A program made the position numbers and the translations under genes. 64,000 nucleotides of DNA from Orobanche coerulescens (lineage: Eukaryota > Streptophyta > Magnoliopsida > Lamiales > Orobanchaceae), in the NCBI GenBank assembly GCA_033398695.1, contig CM065815.1, forward strand, positions 146,365,001 to 146,429,000, written 5' to 3'. This document shows positions 12,225 to 22,174 of this stretch, piece by piece. The notes beneath the pieces were generated by a model. The model saw only the letters and a list, made by a program, of their open reading frames with translations. It was not told the origin of the DNA and did not search any database. The stretch's first letter is position 1. Each line of letters starts with the position of its first letter.

Positions 12225-13389
12225 TGTTGGAATACTTTATTCTAAATATTCATTATAGAGTTTTGATGATTAAGTTGTTAAATAAAGTAAAACAACAAAA
12301 GAAGCAAAACAAAACAACGAAAAAGTCGAAGACGCAAAAAGTCGAACAATCCGGGAGAACCTACATGTTCAGATCAGTCAAGATGACAATCTACCTGATC
12401 AGATCAAACCTACCTGATCAGACGAGAATATAAGTTACCTGATCATACTTAACGTACGCAAGACATGACGTATAACGTACGTAAAGACGACTGCTTAACG
12501 TACGTAAAGATGGTAGCTTAATGTACGTAATGATGTGTTTGTGAATCCAAACAAGATGAAAGTTGGAGATGATGTCATGGCATAGGTCAACATGCAATGG
12601 GCAATTCGACTAAGTTAACGTACGTAATGGGCAATTGGATAACATACGTAACGAGGACCTCAGAGGCCACTGGACTGTTTTGTATGAAGCATAACGTATG
12701 TAACATATTGTTGTTAACGTACGTAAAGAATCTAATGTACGTAAAGAATAGGCTATAACGTACGTAAAGGAGGTTAAAGAGGCTAACGGCTAGTTGAGGT
12801 TTGGAGCCTATAAATACCACTTCTAATGGTATTCATCAAAAAACAACATTGAGAAAAGCATTCATACTTGAGATATCATTGTAATCATTCTAGTTGTTGT
12901 ATTTGAGCTTACATTGTTTAGTGATTGAGTGTTATACACAAAATCATACAAGAGAGGGAAAAGAAAAGGATACGATTAGATTCGGTGTTATTAGGATCAA
13001 GGATCCAGAATTGTTAGAATTGCAATCAATATCTACGTGAGGTTATCTAGTACCCATAGAAAGCTAGATTGGTTGATTCCTTGTCCAATAGAAAAGGAAA
13101 ACGGTTTAACTTGGACCGACATAAAGACAAGTGATTGAACGGTTTACTCGAACCGATAGAAGGCGAGCTTTGTAATGATTATCCCTCGACCGATAGATGA
13201 GAGGTGCAGAGGTTTATCTTTAGCCTATAGAAAAAGATACCGAGAGAGGACATAGGCACGTTTGGCCGAACCTCTATAAATCCTGTGTCAATTTATTTTC
13301 TGCACCCTTTACTTAAATTGCTTCCGCAACGCGAAAGAGTTTTATAACTCTATCTCTAAACGGCGATACTAACCAATAGTGTTCCAACA
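12225..13389 (+). repeat. 3' LTR of E3
   Basis: Second copy of the 9136-10304 LTR. Its palindrome array (12447-12770) is better preserved: most units still read AACGTACGTAA where the 5' copy has TG or CA changes. Confidence 0.93.
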
Positions 13390-13560
13390 TATCTATGTTT
13401 TGAGTTTTGAAATTCTCGAAGGAACTTTCGAAAATTGGTTTTATTGGCAACATTATACGATTTCAAGTTGTTTTGAAAATATGATTGGTATACGTACAAA
13501 CATAGTGCATAATGCATATCATGATGAAGTTCCTAGTGAGACTCACAATCTGGATAATAC
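13390..13560. other. Scrap of older host sequence between E3 and Tat
   Basis: This is 171 bp of AT-rich sequence between the E3 3' LTR and the Tat LTR. A short open frame runs through it but I do not recognise it. It most likely joins with 37712 onward once Tat is removed. Confidence 0.4.
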
Positions 13561-14525
13561 TGTTGTTACCCAAAATATTATCCGGAGATAGTATTGCTGG
13601 AATGATCGAGTAACAAACAAATGCGAGAACACTTCCGTGAGAAAATCAATAACACAAGATTTGTCGGGGTTGTTAATCCCGGGCTTGAATGCTCTCGCGA
13701 GATGTTATTAGTAGATATACTGTCGAGTACAAATATTAATGTTAGAATCTATTACAAGGAGTGTAAAGACTTCTAGTTATCTAGGCTGTAGAGCGCGTAG
13801 ATTGCCGGAAGAACCAGATAAGTAAATCTGTGAGTTCTTGCTTGGGATGTATGATAAAATGTGTATGAATATCACTATGAACGTATAAGTGGTTGCCAAA
13901 AGAGTTTTTGATTCTCTTTTTGTGTGTATTTTGCACTGAATTCGTAGTAAATTCCCGTCCCTTTGGCTGCTGCAGTGAGTTCTCTATTTATAGGGGACAA
14001 GGTAGTTGGGACTCCTCAGGCGATCGTGGGCGACCGCCGTTTTCTATATTAAAATGAGATGGCTGATCGTCCCGTCACGTGGGCCTGTTCCCTTGAGGTC
14101 CGAGGTCGCTGCTGGTGGCCAGCTGGGCGAACCAATGGAAATCCAGCACGCGTCTTGAGTCGCTGTCCGGGAAGGACCCACTTTGTACCTTTCGGCGGCC
14201 TTGTCGGTAGGTGTGGTAGGTGACAGGCTGGGGTCAAAGGTCCTATCTGTCGGTATCCTTTGAAGATCCGCACGTGGGCCACCGTCCAAGATTCGGTCTT
14301 CGACGACTTTGACGGATGCTGGATCCATACGTGGCACGAGACGATCGCCTCTGGTTCGCTCATTAAAGACGATCGTCAGATGTCAAAAGACGATCGCTGG
14401 GTACCAAAAGAGGGTCGCCGTATTGTGCCGAACTCTAGGCGTTTTTCCAGAGTATGTCTTCCATGGTTGGCTTCTCTGATCGTGATGCCGATCGCCTATC
14501 GAGGCGTTTTAATCGCCGCACCACA
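13561..14525 (-). repeat. 3' LTR of Tat (left copy)
   Basis: It matches 36748-37711. On the plus strand it begins TGTTGTTACCC and ends CGCACCACA. Many GATCG-type motifs (CGATCG, GCGATCGCC) occur. Differences from the right copy are mostly single base changes. Confidence 0.93.
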
Positions 14526-14543
14526 ATTGCCCCCCAGCTCGCC
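14526..14543 (-). other. Polypurine tract of Tat
   Basis: On the minus strand the bases just before the 3' LTR read GCGAGCTGGGGGGCAAT. A G-rich tract directly beside the LTR is the expected plus-strand primer and fixes the element orientation. Confidence 0.8.
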
Positions 14544-14874
14544 TCAATGTTGAAAACACGGGGTGAGGTGGCACTGTTGGCGATCGCCAATGTTTAGCCG
14601 ATCAGCCGATTTGAATTCGAATCTGGACGATCTCCTCTCGCGCCGGGAGCAGCGGGAAATGAAGGCGTGCTTTCTAAAAGTGGCAGGGACACGCGTCGCG
14701 CCGCTGTTGGGGGAGTCCGACGGTTTGTTGGACTTGTCGGCTGGCATGCCCTCGAAAAGATGCATACGCGGGATTCGAGGGCACCATTTAATACGTCCCC
14801 ATGTGACGGTTGCGGTCCAGCCCTCGAGATTTCTCCTATTTGCATTTAGACCCCCGCCTCCATCTATAAAAGGG

Positions 14875-14882
14875 TCAGGGCT
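14875..14882 (+). promoter_or_regulatory. TATA box of the antisense gene
   Basis: TATAAAAG lies in a pyrimidine-rich setting 143 bp upstream of ATG 15018, on the strand opposite to gag-pol and just outside the 3' LTR. A donor-like site (TAGGTAAGAA) near 14975 might mark a leader intron, but no clear acceptor precedes the ATG. Confidence 0.6.
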
Positions 14883-15017
14883 TCTTCTCCTTCACCCTTT
14901 ACGCGTCCTTGCATCCATAGCCGAAACTCTGCAAAAATTTCTGGAGCTTCTTGTGCCGATCTTCTTCTTTTCTCTAGGTAAGAAAAATTAATCTTCTCTC
15001 TCCCTTTACTTTCTAAT

Positions 15018-17734
15018 ATGTCGGGAGGATCCAAAACCTTCGAGACCGGAAGTTCTTCCGCCGCCGCAGCGTCGCCTGAACGGGAGGAGATTCCTGTTGG
15101 AGTAGATATGGAGACGGCCGTTGAAGCTATTCGTGCGGGGATTGCACCCGCATAACTCGAAGAACTTTTCAACGAGGCCGAAGTGGCGATGACGGCGGCG
15201 ACGGCGGAGCAGGGGGGCTCGCCGGTGGATGAGGATGATTTGGTGCGGGCGGCCTGGGAATGAGAGAGTAGATTCGGACCTGCCTATGTGGCTTTCGCTC
15301 AGATGATGGAGGCGATCGCCGGACCCTGTCCAGAATTCGACTTCGAAGCCTACTCCGCCGCTCACCCTTACGAACAAGTGAAGCGAACGGTTTTTCGGGC
15401 CGCCGTCCCGTCTCCGTGGACTCTCGGAAAGATCCGGAGTACGGCAACCAAGAAAGACCTGAGCCGTTGGAGGGCCAAATATCACATCCCCTCTGACGTT
15501 TCCTTGCACTTGCCCTCGGAGAATGAACGTGCCGATCAACCGCCCGAGGATATGGTTGCCGTCAGCGAGATGATTATGGAGGCCGGTCTGCGATTTCCTC
15601 TGCCATTCGCCGTCTCCTACTTGCTGATCGCCTGGAATTTGGCGCCTCTTCAACTGACGCCGAACGCTTGGCTACAGGTCATCTGCACGTTGACATTGCT
15701 TGGCGGTCACCGGTTGTTCCGCCTCCTTACTGCGCTGGAAATGAATTATCTGTTTAAACTGGCTGCGCAGAAAGGGTCGATCGGCGGCAATCATATCCAA
15801 GGCCGAATGGGGAGAGTGGTCCTCGGTGTGCCGAACAAGACCAGGGGTGACCTGGCTAAATGGTGATGGGTCGGAGGGGCGTGGCGATCGGCATCGAGTG
15901 ACAGGCCGAATGAGGAGTTGGAGATCCCCACCACTTTCCGGGAGAGGAATCCGAGTAAGGATTTTAACTCTCCCCTTGATTGATCTTGTCTTGGACTGAT
16001 CTAATTTTGTTTTCTTTTTGCAGGACCTCTCGTTCCAGCGATCGGTGACCTTCCTTTCGATTTCTTGATCGTTTGGGAGCGGATTCGTGCCTTGCCGGAT
16101 TCCTTTATTGACGTTCGCTCGCTTGGTAACGAAGCTCATCGGTTGGGGGCTCGATTGTTTTGCTTCCCCCGTCACTTGAAAGTTCCAGGTATGAGCTTAA
16201 GTGGTGCTTCCTTGCTTGACGATCGTCTCCAGGAGGTCGTATCGTTTAAGTTGTTGTCTAACTTGTTTGTACCTCTTCTTTGACAGAGGTTCATTTTCCC
16301 CGATTTGCCGAGCCACCGCCAGAGATCGCCATGTCAAACCCGGGACTCATCGGTCGCCTTCACTTGGGTAAGCAGACTGGTCGCGTTCCTGCGACGACGT
16401 CTCGCCCTGCTCCGGTGACGAGGCCTGCTGAGGTGCCGGTCGCCGAACCGGTAGTTCAGGGAGAGGAACAACTTCAGCGCCGCAAGAGGCGGGGGTCGTA
16501 GGAGTCTCTGCCGATTACTGAGGCGGACGTATCCATTCTTGATCCTTCGGTTGCTGCGGCTCCTATCTCTGCCATCCCGATGACGGAGCGATCAGGCCCT
16601 AGGCCCTCGGCGACCGGCTCCCGGTCATCGGGCGGCCCTACGAGGAAGGTGGCGATCGCTGAGGCGGAAACCTCTCGGGGCAAGCCTTATTTTGGTCGCG
16701 ATCCCGAGCTGGTCAATAGGTAAGAAATGATCAAAATTTTCTGAGTTAGGCATTCTGAGTAAGGTATAGGCTAACTCCTTGGTTTCTTTGGTTTGTGCTG
16801 CAGGGTTCGTCTCGCCGATCCGGACGTCGCTCCTATGGTGCTGGACTTTTTGTCGAGTAAGGCTCCGCAAACATCTCTCGACGTCCCTACTTACGTCCAT
16901 GAGCTATCACCTCTGCCCAAGGCACAGGCGGCCGATCTTGATGCGATCCATCGTCGGAGATCTGGAGATGCCATGCAGGCGACCGTTGCCCTGGCTCTCC
17001 ATACGGCGACGATGGCCGTCCAAGCCGCTAGGGATTTTGAGGGGCGACCCTCCACTGCTCGTCTCCATAGCGACCTCGAGGCCGCCCGGAATAAAAACAT
17101 TGAATTTGCTAACCGGATCTAGTCTATGGAGAAGGAGTATGAGGAGACGGCCAAAAGGGCTAAACAGGACGTTGACCGATTGAAGCAGGAGCTGAGCCGC
17201 TCTAAGGAGGCTGCCGACCGGTCCCGTGATAAGGAGAAGGAAACCCGCCAGAAGTATGCGGCTTCGCAGGAGGAGGCGGCCGGGCTGAAGGCGATGGTGG
17301 ACCGGCTCAGCGGTGAGCTGGAGGCGGCGAAGAAGGAGCTGGAGACGGCCAAGGGTGAGAATGCCGCCAAGGTGGTCGAGTTGGCGGAGGCTGAGAAGAC
17401 GGCCGTGGAGTTGAAGGGGCAGCTGAAGGCGATCGAGGCCGATCCCTACCTCAACGTTGCGCTCGTCGGCGAGTTCGCTTATTACTTGGCCTATGCTGAC
17501 GCTGTTCGAGCCGCCAGGAAGGCAGGGATCGAGATCGGTCCCTTGATGGAGAGCTTCAAATCCTATGCCCTCGAGCATCCTCTGCACCCGGAGTTCTCCT
17601 TGCCGATCCTTGACTTTGTTGACTTTGGGATCGACTTGAGTTGGTATACTGGTAAACTCATTCATCCCGAGGCCGATGGGGGGGCCCAAGCCGATCCGCA
17701 ACCTGAGGGCGATGACCAGCCGGTGGGGCCTTGA
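15018..17734 (+). pseudogene. Antisense gene of the Tat element (Transposase_28/PF04195-like N-terminus, coiled-coil C-terminus), with introns
   Basis: The function is unknown; this family sits antisense between integrase and 3' LTR in Tat elements. Exon 1 starts at ATG 15018 (MSGGSKTFETG). It holds the conserved core with SEMIMEAGLRFPLPFAVSYL and LTPNAW at about 15570-15670, typical of the 'putative gypsy type transposon' domain. Splice-like signals define introns at about 15950-16023, 16190-16286 and 16720-16802 (GTAAGG...TTTGCAG, GTATGA...TTGACAG, GTAAGA...CTGCAG). The last exon is a long Glu/Lys/Ala coiled coil (17120-17430) with a conserved globular end (YADAVRAARKAGIEIG) and stops at 17734. 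In-frame stops at about 15153, 15261, 15864, 16499 and 17120 disable it. Most fit C-to-T or G-to-A changes (for example Gln to TAG at 17120). The reading frame is otherwise kept across 2.7 kb. Confidence 0.85.
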
Positions 17735-17824
17735 GAGACATTTTTGTTTTCCTCTGTAACTTGTACTTTTTGTTCTCCTTTTGTAATGCCTTCGGGCCCC
17801 GTAATGTACGAAACTTGCGTTATG

Positions 17825-17830
17825 AATAAA
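17825..17830 (+). terminator. Poly(A) signal of the antisense gene
   Basis: AATAAA lies 91 bases after the stop codon at 17732-17734, in a T-rich context. Its position suits the antisense gene. Confidence 0.6.
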
Positions 17831-18806
17831 ATGTTCCTCTTTTCATACTGTCTCTTTACATACGATCGCCTTTGAATGTTTGCGTGCAATTTTTGCAAGT
17901 ACGTGTATGATTGCTTTCGACGTTTTGTTCATCCGACCGATTGTCTGAGTGTTGAAAACATTGATATGTTTTGAATCGGAATTCTTACTTTGTAATTTTT
18001 GTCGAACGACTCCGATCGTCCTGCGTGTATTTGAGCGAAGCCGATCGTGCGTGGTTCCTTTTTGTTCGATCGTATTTGGGATTAGCTCGACCCATCTCTG
18101 CCCCCTTGTTTTTGTTTACTTATTGTAAGTAAGGAAACAAAAACTAGTTTGTCTGGCGAGCTATCTTCAGTTTTGCCGATTCTGAAGAATCATGTACGGT
18201 TGGGGTGTTCGATGGACCGACCTCCCCAATCGTGTCTTTGTGTGCGAGGGATATTGTGTATCCCGCGACTCACTTTTTGTGAGGGTCCTTCGTTAGGCTA
18301 CGCCTGCCTTGTGTTAAAACGAAAGGCGGGCGATCTTGGTCTGGAGGAGTCCTTGCGCAGGGCGTCGTCGGCTTATTCGACTCCACATCCGCGGCTTGTC
18401 AGCTCTGCTTCCACCTCGGCCCGCCATGAAGATGGCGACCCTCGACGGTGTACGTTGAGACGGGGGTAGTGGCACGTCGCATTGTCCGGGTTCACCATGT
18501 TAGATGATGTACCTTGAGGACGTGCGATCGTGTCTACTGATTATTTTGGAGGGTCCTTCGGCTACGCCGGCCTCGTATTTAAACGAAGGGCGGGCGATCT
18601 CAGCCCAAAGGAACCTTGCATGGGCGAAGCTGTCGGTTCCATCGACCTCCAGGACCATGGATGCATTGATTTTACCTCGGATCGTCATGATCAACGATCT
18701 TCGGAGGTATGTGATATGCCTGGTGGGGCGATCGCCAGAATAGATGGGATAGGAAAAAATTTCATTATATTCCTTGTACATCATTGAAATTGAATACAAA
18801 ATTATC
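17831..18806. other. Tat spacer between the antisense gene and integrase, with a diverged direct repeat
   Basis: There is no gene. A segment of about 75 bp around 18276-18360 (GAGGGTCCTTCG..., CTACGCC, GGGCGATCT) recurs in diverged form at 18545-18620. The two transcription units, integrase on the minus strand and the antisense gene on the plus strand, are convergent here. Confidence 0.6.
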
Positions 18807-18943
18807 ACTGGTAGTATTTTTTCAGATGCACGGCGTTCCAGGGGTATTGATCCGGAGTACCGTCAGGATGTTCCAGTTCGTAGGCTCCTTTAGTTAGCCA
18901 TCTGGACACTCTGAAAGGTCCTCCCAGTTCGGACCGAAAACGC
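18807..18943 (-). pseudogene. pol: C-terminal end of Tat integrase, cut off by E2
   Basis: On the minus strand this segment reads the end of the gypsy integrase C-terminal domain. It has the Tat-type sequence GPNWE near the break, then YELEHPDGTPD and WNAVHLKKYYQ before a TGA at 18807-18809. It continues from the integrase at 30969, with E2 and one copy of the duplicated AACGC in between. A one-base shift near GPNWE also breaks the frame. Confidence 0.85.
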
Positions 18944-20341
18944 TGTTAGGAATACTTGTTAGATTTTGATGATGTCATTAATTTAAAATCAAATGTTTAT
19001 TAATTGGCGAAATGTAAGGAAGAACCAAATGAGTATCTTCCATAGGCCAAAATATGTTAGGTATAAAATTGGCAAAGTGTAAAGAAGAACCAAATGAGTG
19101 TCTTCTGTAGGCCAAAGTTAGTTAGGCTGAAAATCGGCTAAGTACTAAAGTACAGTCTAGTCCATCAGAGAAGTACAGACGACTCTAATCAGAGTAGCCA
19201 CAGTCAACTAAAATTTATCGAGAGAAGTTTGACCAGGCGGCCAAGGTACCTCGGGAAGTCACACGACTGAGACAAGTCTCAAACAAGATATCTGGCCGAG
19301 ACGACCTACCTGCAGAGAAGTAAGCTGCACATCAGTCTACTCAAACTACAGCCTAGTACTCCAAGTCCGCGTCAGCATGTTTTGAAAAGTCAAATATTAC
19401 GGAAAGCTCACATGCAACGTGAAGAGACAAATTGGAGTGATTCCCGCAAGAGATATGATTTATTTAAATCATCGACCCACCGTGAAGACTTTAATCCTTT
19501 TATATTCAAAAGATTCGGCGCTCACATGCGAAGTCATCAGCGGTCGGAAGATGAAATTAAATAATGGGAATCCGGCCTTGCAACGTTCGAGAAAGATTAA
19601 ACAATGAAGTCTCTCTCCAACGGACGGATTTGTTGATTTGCAACGGCTACAAGGAAGAAGCTCGAGAGATCGTGATCTATATATATCCAGAGATTTGGCC
19701 GAGCAACTACGGTGCGAACATATACTCTAAGCGATCAAAGCAAACCAAGCAATCTAAGCAATCAAATAGCATCGAGAAAAGAGCGAGATCCAAAAGTTCA
19801 TATTCAAGGAAGCTCTTTAGTTGGAGAAGACAAACACTCTTGTCTTTAAATCTTGAGTAAGGGTACTTCAACTGGTTGAAGTAGCGGTGTAAAGGCATCC
19901 GGGATTGCGGATCAAGAGGTGCAAGGCGATCAAGTTTGTGTACAACACGGAATTCCACCGGTTGGAAGTCTGTTGTAGTGTGTAGTGAATCAACGTAATA
20001 TTTATCCTTTGGTTGAGAATTATAGTGAATTCATCTCCAAGTAGTTTGGAGAAAAGTGGATTAGTAGAGGATTACCCCACCTCTGAGACCACTATAAATT
20101 GCTGTGTTATTTACTATTTCTTGCATCATACTCTAAGCTACTGCATCCATTGTTAAGTGTTTCATTAAGTTAATATATATATTCGTCATCGGTGACTTCG
20201 CACATATCCAAGAACAAACGACTCCTAGTCATTTGTTTGATCATCAGTGAAGAAACTCACTCTTCGAGAAAAAGAGTTCAAGAGTTTCAACAAGTCTATT
20301 CACCCCCTCTAGACTTGTTTACGGACGACTTGTGACCTACA
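18944..20341 (+). repeat. 5' LTR of E2
   Basis: It begins TGTTAGGAATAC and ends GTGACCTACA. It aligns throughout with 29555-30968, but with two dozen or so small differences, mostly indels or clusters at CAG/CTG triplets. A TATA-like CTATATATATCC is at about 19676. Confidence 0.95.
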
Positions 20342-20343
20342 AG

Positions 20344-20355
20344 TGGTATCGGAGC
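20344..20355 (+). other. Primer binding site of E2
   Basis: TGGTATCGGAGC, two bases after the 5' LTR, matches the initiator methionine tRNA 3' end with one change. E3 has the same variant. Confidence 0.85.
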
Positions 20356-20420
20356 GGTTGGTTCATTTTTTCACGAGAACTGATCTATATTAAGATATAT
20401 ATCTTATCTCTCACGTTATA

Positions 20421-21985
20421 ATGGAACACATGCACTCTAGACTACTGTCTTCTCTGTTGTGAGTATGATCTCTGGAAGATAAGAATGCGAGGCACACTTA
20501 TCTTCAATCCATGACGACATGTGGTGCATCATTGAAGATGGTCCATTCATTTTCGAGAAGGACAACACGCTGAGGAAATCGCGGTGGGAGGCCCGAAAAG
20601 ATTCCTAAGAAGAGAACGGAGCTGACCCCCGAAGAGAGAAAGCTGGCCAATCTTGACAACAGGGCCAGAGATGTGCTTTACCAAACTCTTGACAAATCCA
20701 CAATGGTCAAGATTAAAAATTGCAAGAATGCCAAAGAAATTTGGGACACATTAGCTCTAATGTGCGAAGGAACGGAGCTGATCAAGGAGAACAAGTTGTC
20801 AATAGCCATCCAAAAGTTTGACAACTTTAAAATGAAGAATGGAGAATCAATAGACCAAGTGGACACAAGGTTCACTGAAATTATCAACGAGATCAACTCC
20901 CTGGGCAAAACATATGGCAACAGGGAAATGGCACTCAAGGTCCTCAGATCGCTCAATCCCGAATGGAGCATGAAGGCTGTAGCTATGAGAGAGTCCAAAG
21001 ACCTGAATAAGATAAAGATTCGAGAGGCTGTTCTCGATCTAAAGGCTTACGAGTTCGAACTTCCGAGTTCATCCTCGATGAGCTGCGAGAGAAGGGAATC
21101 GCATTTGCGGCTGAGTCCCCTGCTAAGAGCCTGTCCGATGTGAAACCTCCAAATCCGCTAGACTTTGAGGAGGAAATGGCTTTCATTATGCAAAGATTCA
21201 GTAACTTCAGGAAGAACTACTCCAAGTATAAGAAAAACTACAAGGAGAATCCCAGAAGAAACCAGAAGGCTGGAAGCTGGAAAGTTGAATGTTACAACTG
21301 CCACAAGATAGGACACATCCAAATGGATTGTCCCGAGCTCAAGAAGGATGAAACCAAAAAGGAGGTGGCCAGAAAGGAAGACAGAAGAAAAGCTCTCATC
21401 GGAGAAGACCAGGAGCATGTCGAATCAAGCGGCGGCTTCTTTTCTGATGACGACGAGGAATATGATTGCCTGATGGCAAACTTGGCTGATGAAGAGGTAA
21501 CCTCTAAACCTACCGGTTCTAATAATAGCTCAGCCATGTCGCAAGATATGGATTTACATGAATCGGTAAATCAGTTGTTCAAAGATTTTGAAACACTTAA
21601 ATCTGCACACCAAGCTGTATCAGCAGAGAAGACTAAGCTGCAAGATGAGAATAGGCAGCTGAAAAATGATTTTGAAAAACTCAGTCTAGATTTAAATAAG
21701 ACTGAGACAAATACAGCTGATTTTAAAAACCAGGCAAGTGCCAATACAGCTGAGATAGACCGGCTAAATATTTTACTTAAAGAAAAGTCAGCTGCACTTG
21801 CTCATGCCAAAGCTGAGTTTACTAAGCTGGCACAGATAAATAAAACTCAGGCGCAGGAAATAACCTCCCTGAAAGCGTCGTTAACTCTGGACGAATTGTG
21901 TACTAACAAGAGGCCACTATATTCAAGATCAGGCCTTGGATATGATCCCCACACTCCCTCTAGTTCTATATCAACTTTCATCTAG
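20421..21985 (+). pseudogene. gag: Sirevirus gag of E2, frameshifted
   Basis: This is the capsid and nucleocapsid precursor. The likely start is ATG 20421 (MEHMHSRL). Early frameshifts break the region up to about 20670. The core then reads at 20673-21143, with the copia gag signature IWDTLALMCEGTE and RSLNPEWSMKAVAMRESKD. After a change of frame near 21130 it continues at 21140-21985. The CCHC zinc knuckle CYNCHKIGHIQMDC is at about 21291-21332. A Ser/Asp/Glu-rich stretch and a coiled coil follow (21560-21880). The frame closes at 21985, ahead of the protease. Confidence 0.9.
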
Positions 21986-22174
21986 GGAGAAACAATGGTC
22001 TCATCACTGAGCCTGTATAAACCGACTTTCAAAAAGCAACAAATTAAGTCAAACGTCTAGCCGCAAGTTACACTGCATGACCACCTAGGCAGTGACTAGG
22101 CAAAGGCCTGTGCGAAAGCAAGACCAGCACAACATGCCCACTATTACCAACAACTCCTAAAAATAGATTTCATA

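Larger units (their letters stand above)
9136..13389 (+). mobile_element. Gag-only copia-type element E3 (TR-GAG-like, non-autonomous)
   Basis: It has two LTRs of about 1.17 kb, a PBS, gag and a polypurine tract, but an internal region of only 1.92 kb with no protease, integrase, RT or RNase H. Flanking pentamers are TATAT (9131-9135) and TATCT (13390-13394), a target duplication with one difference. Elements with LTRs plus gag only are known in plants as TR-GAGs and depend on enzymes from related full elements. The PBS and zinc-knuckle style point to a Sirevirus-like parent. A simple internal deletion cannot be excluded without other copies. Confidence 0.88.

Noticed and set aside
14044..14553. 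ORFs of about 100 codons in the Tat LTR, repeated at 37236-37778
   Set aside because: They occur in both LTR copies because the LTRs are duplicates; they overlap LTR control sequence and show no domain.
15006..15653. Minus-strand ORF opposite exon 1 of the Tat antisense gene
   Set aside because: Arg-rich shadow of a GC-rich coding exon; the plus strand carries the conserved domain and splice signals.
16907..17701. Minus-strand ORF of 264 codons opposite the coiled-coil exon of the antisense gene
   Set aside because: Leu/Arg-rich antisense shadow of a Lys/Glu/Ala coiled coil. No domain seen.
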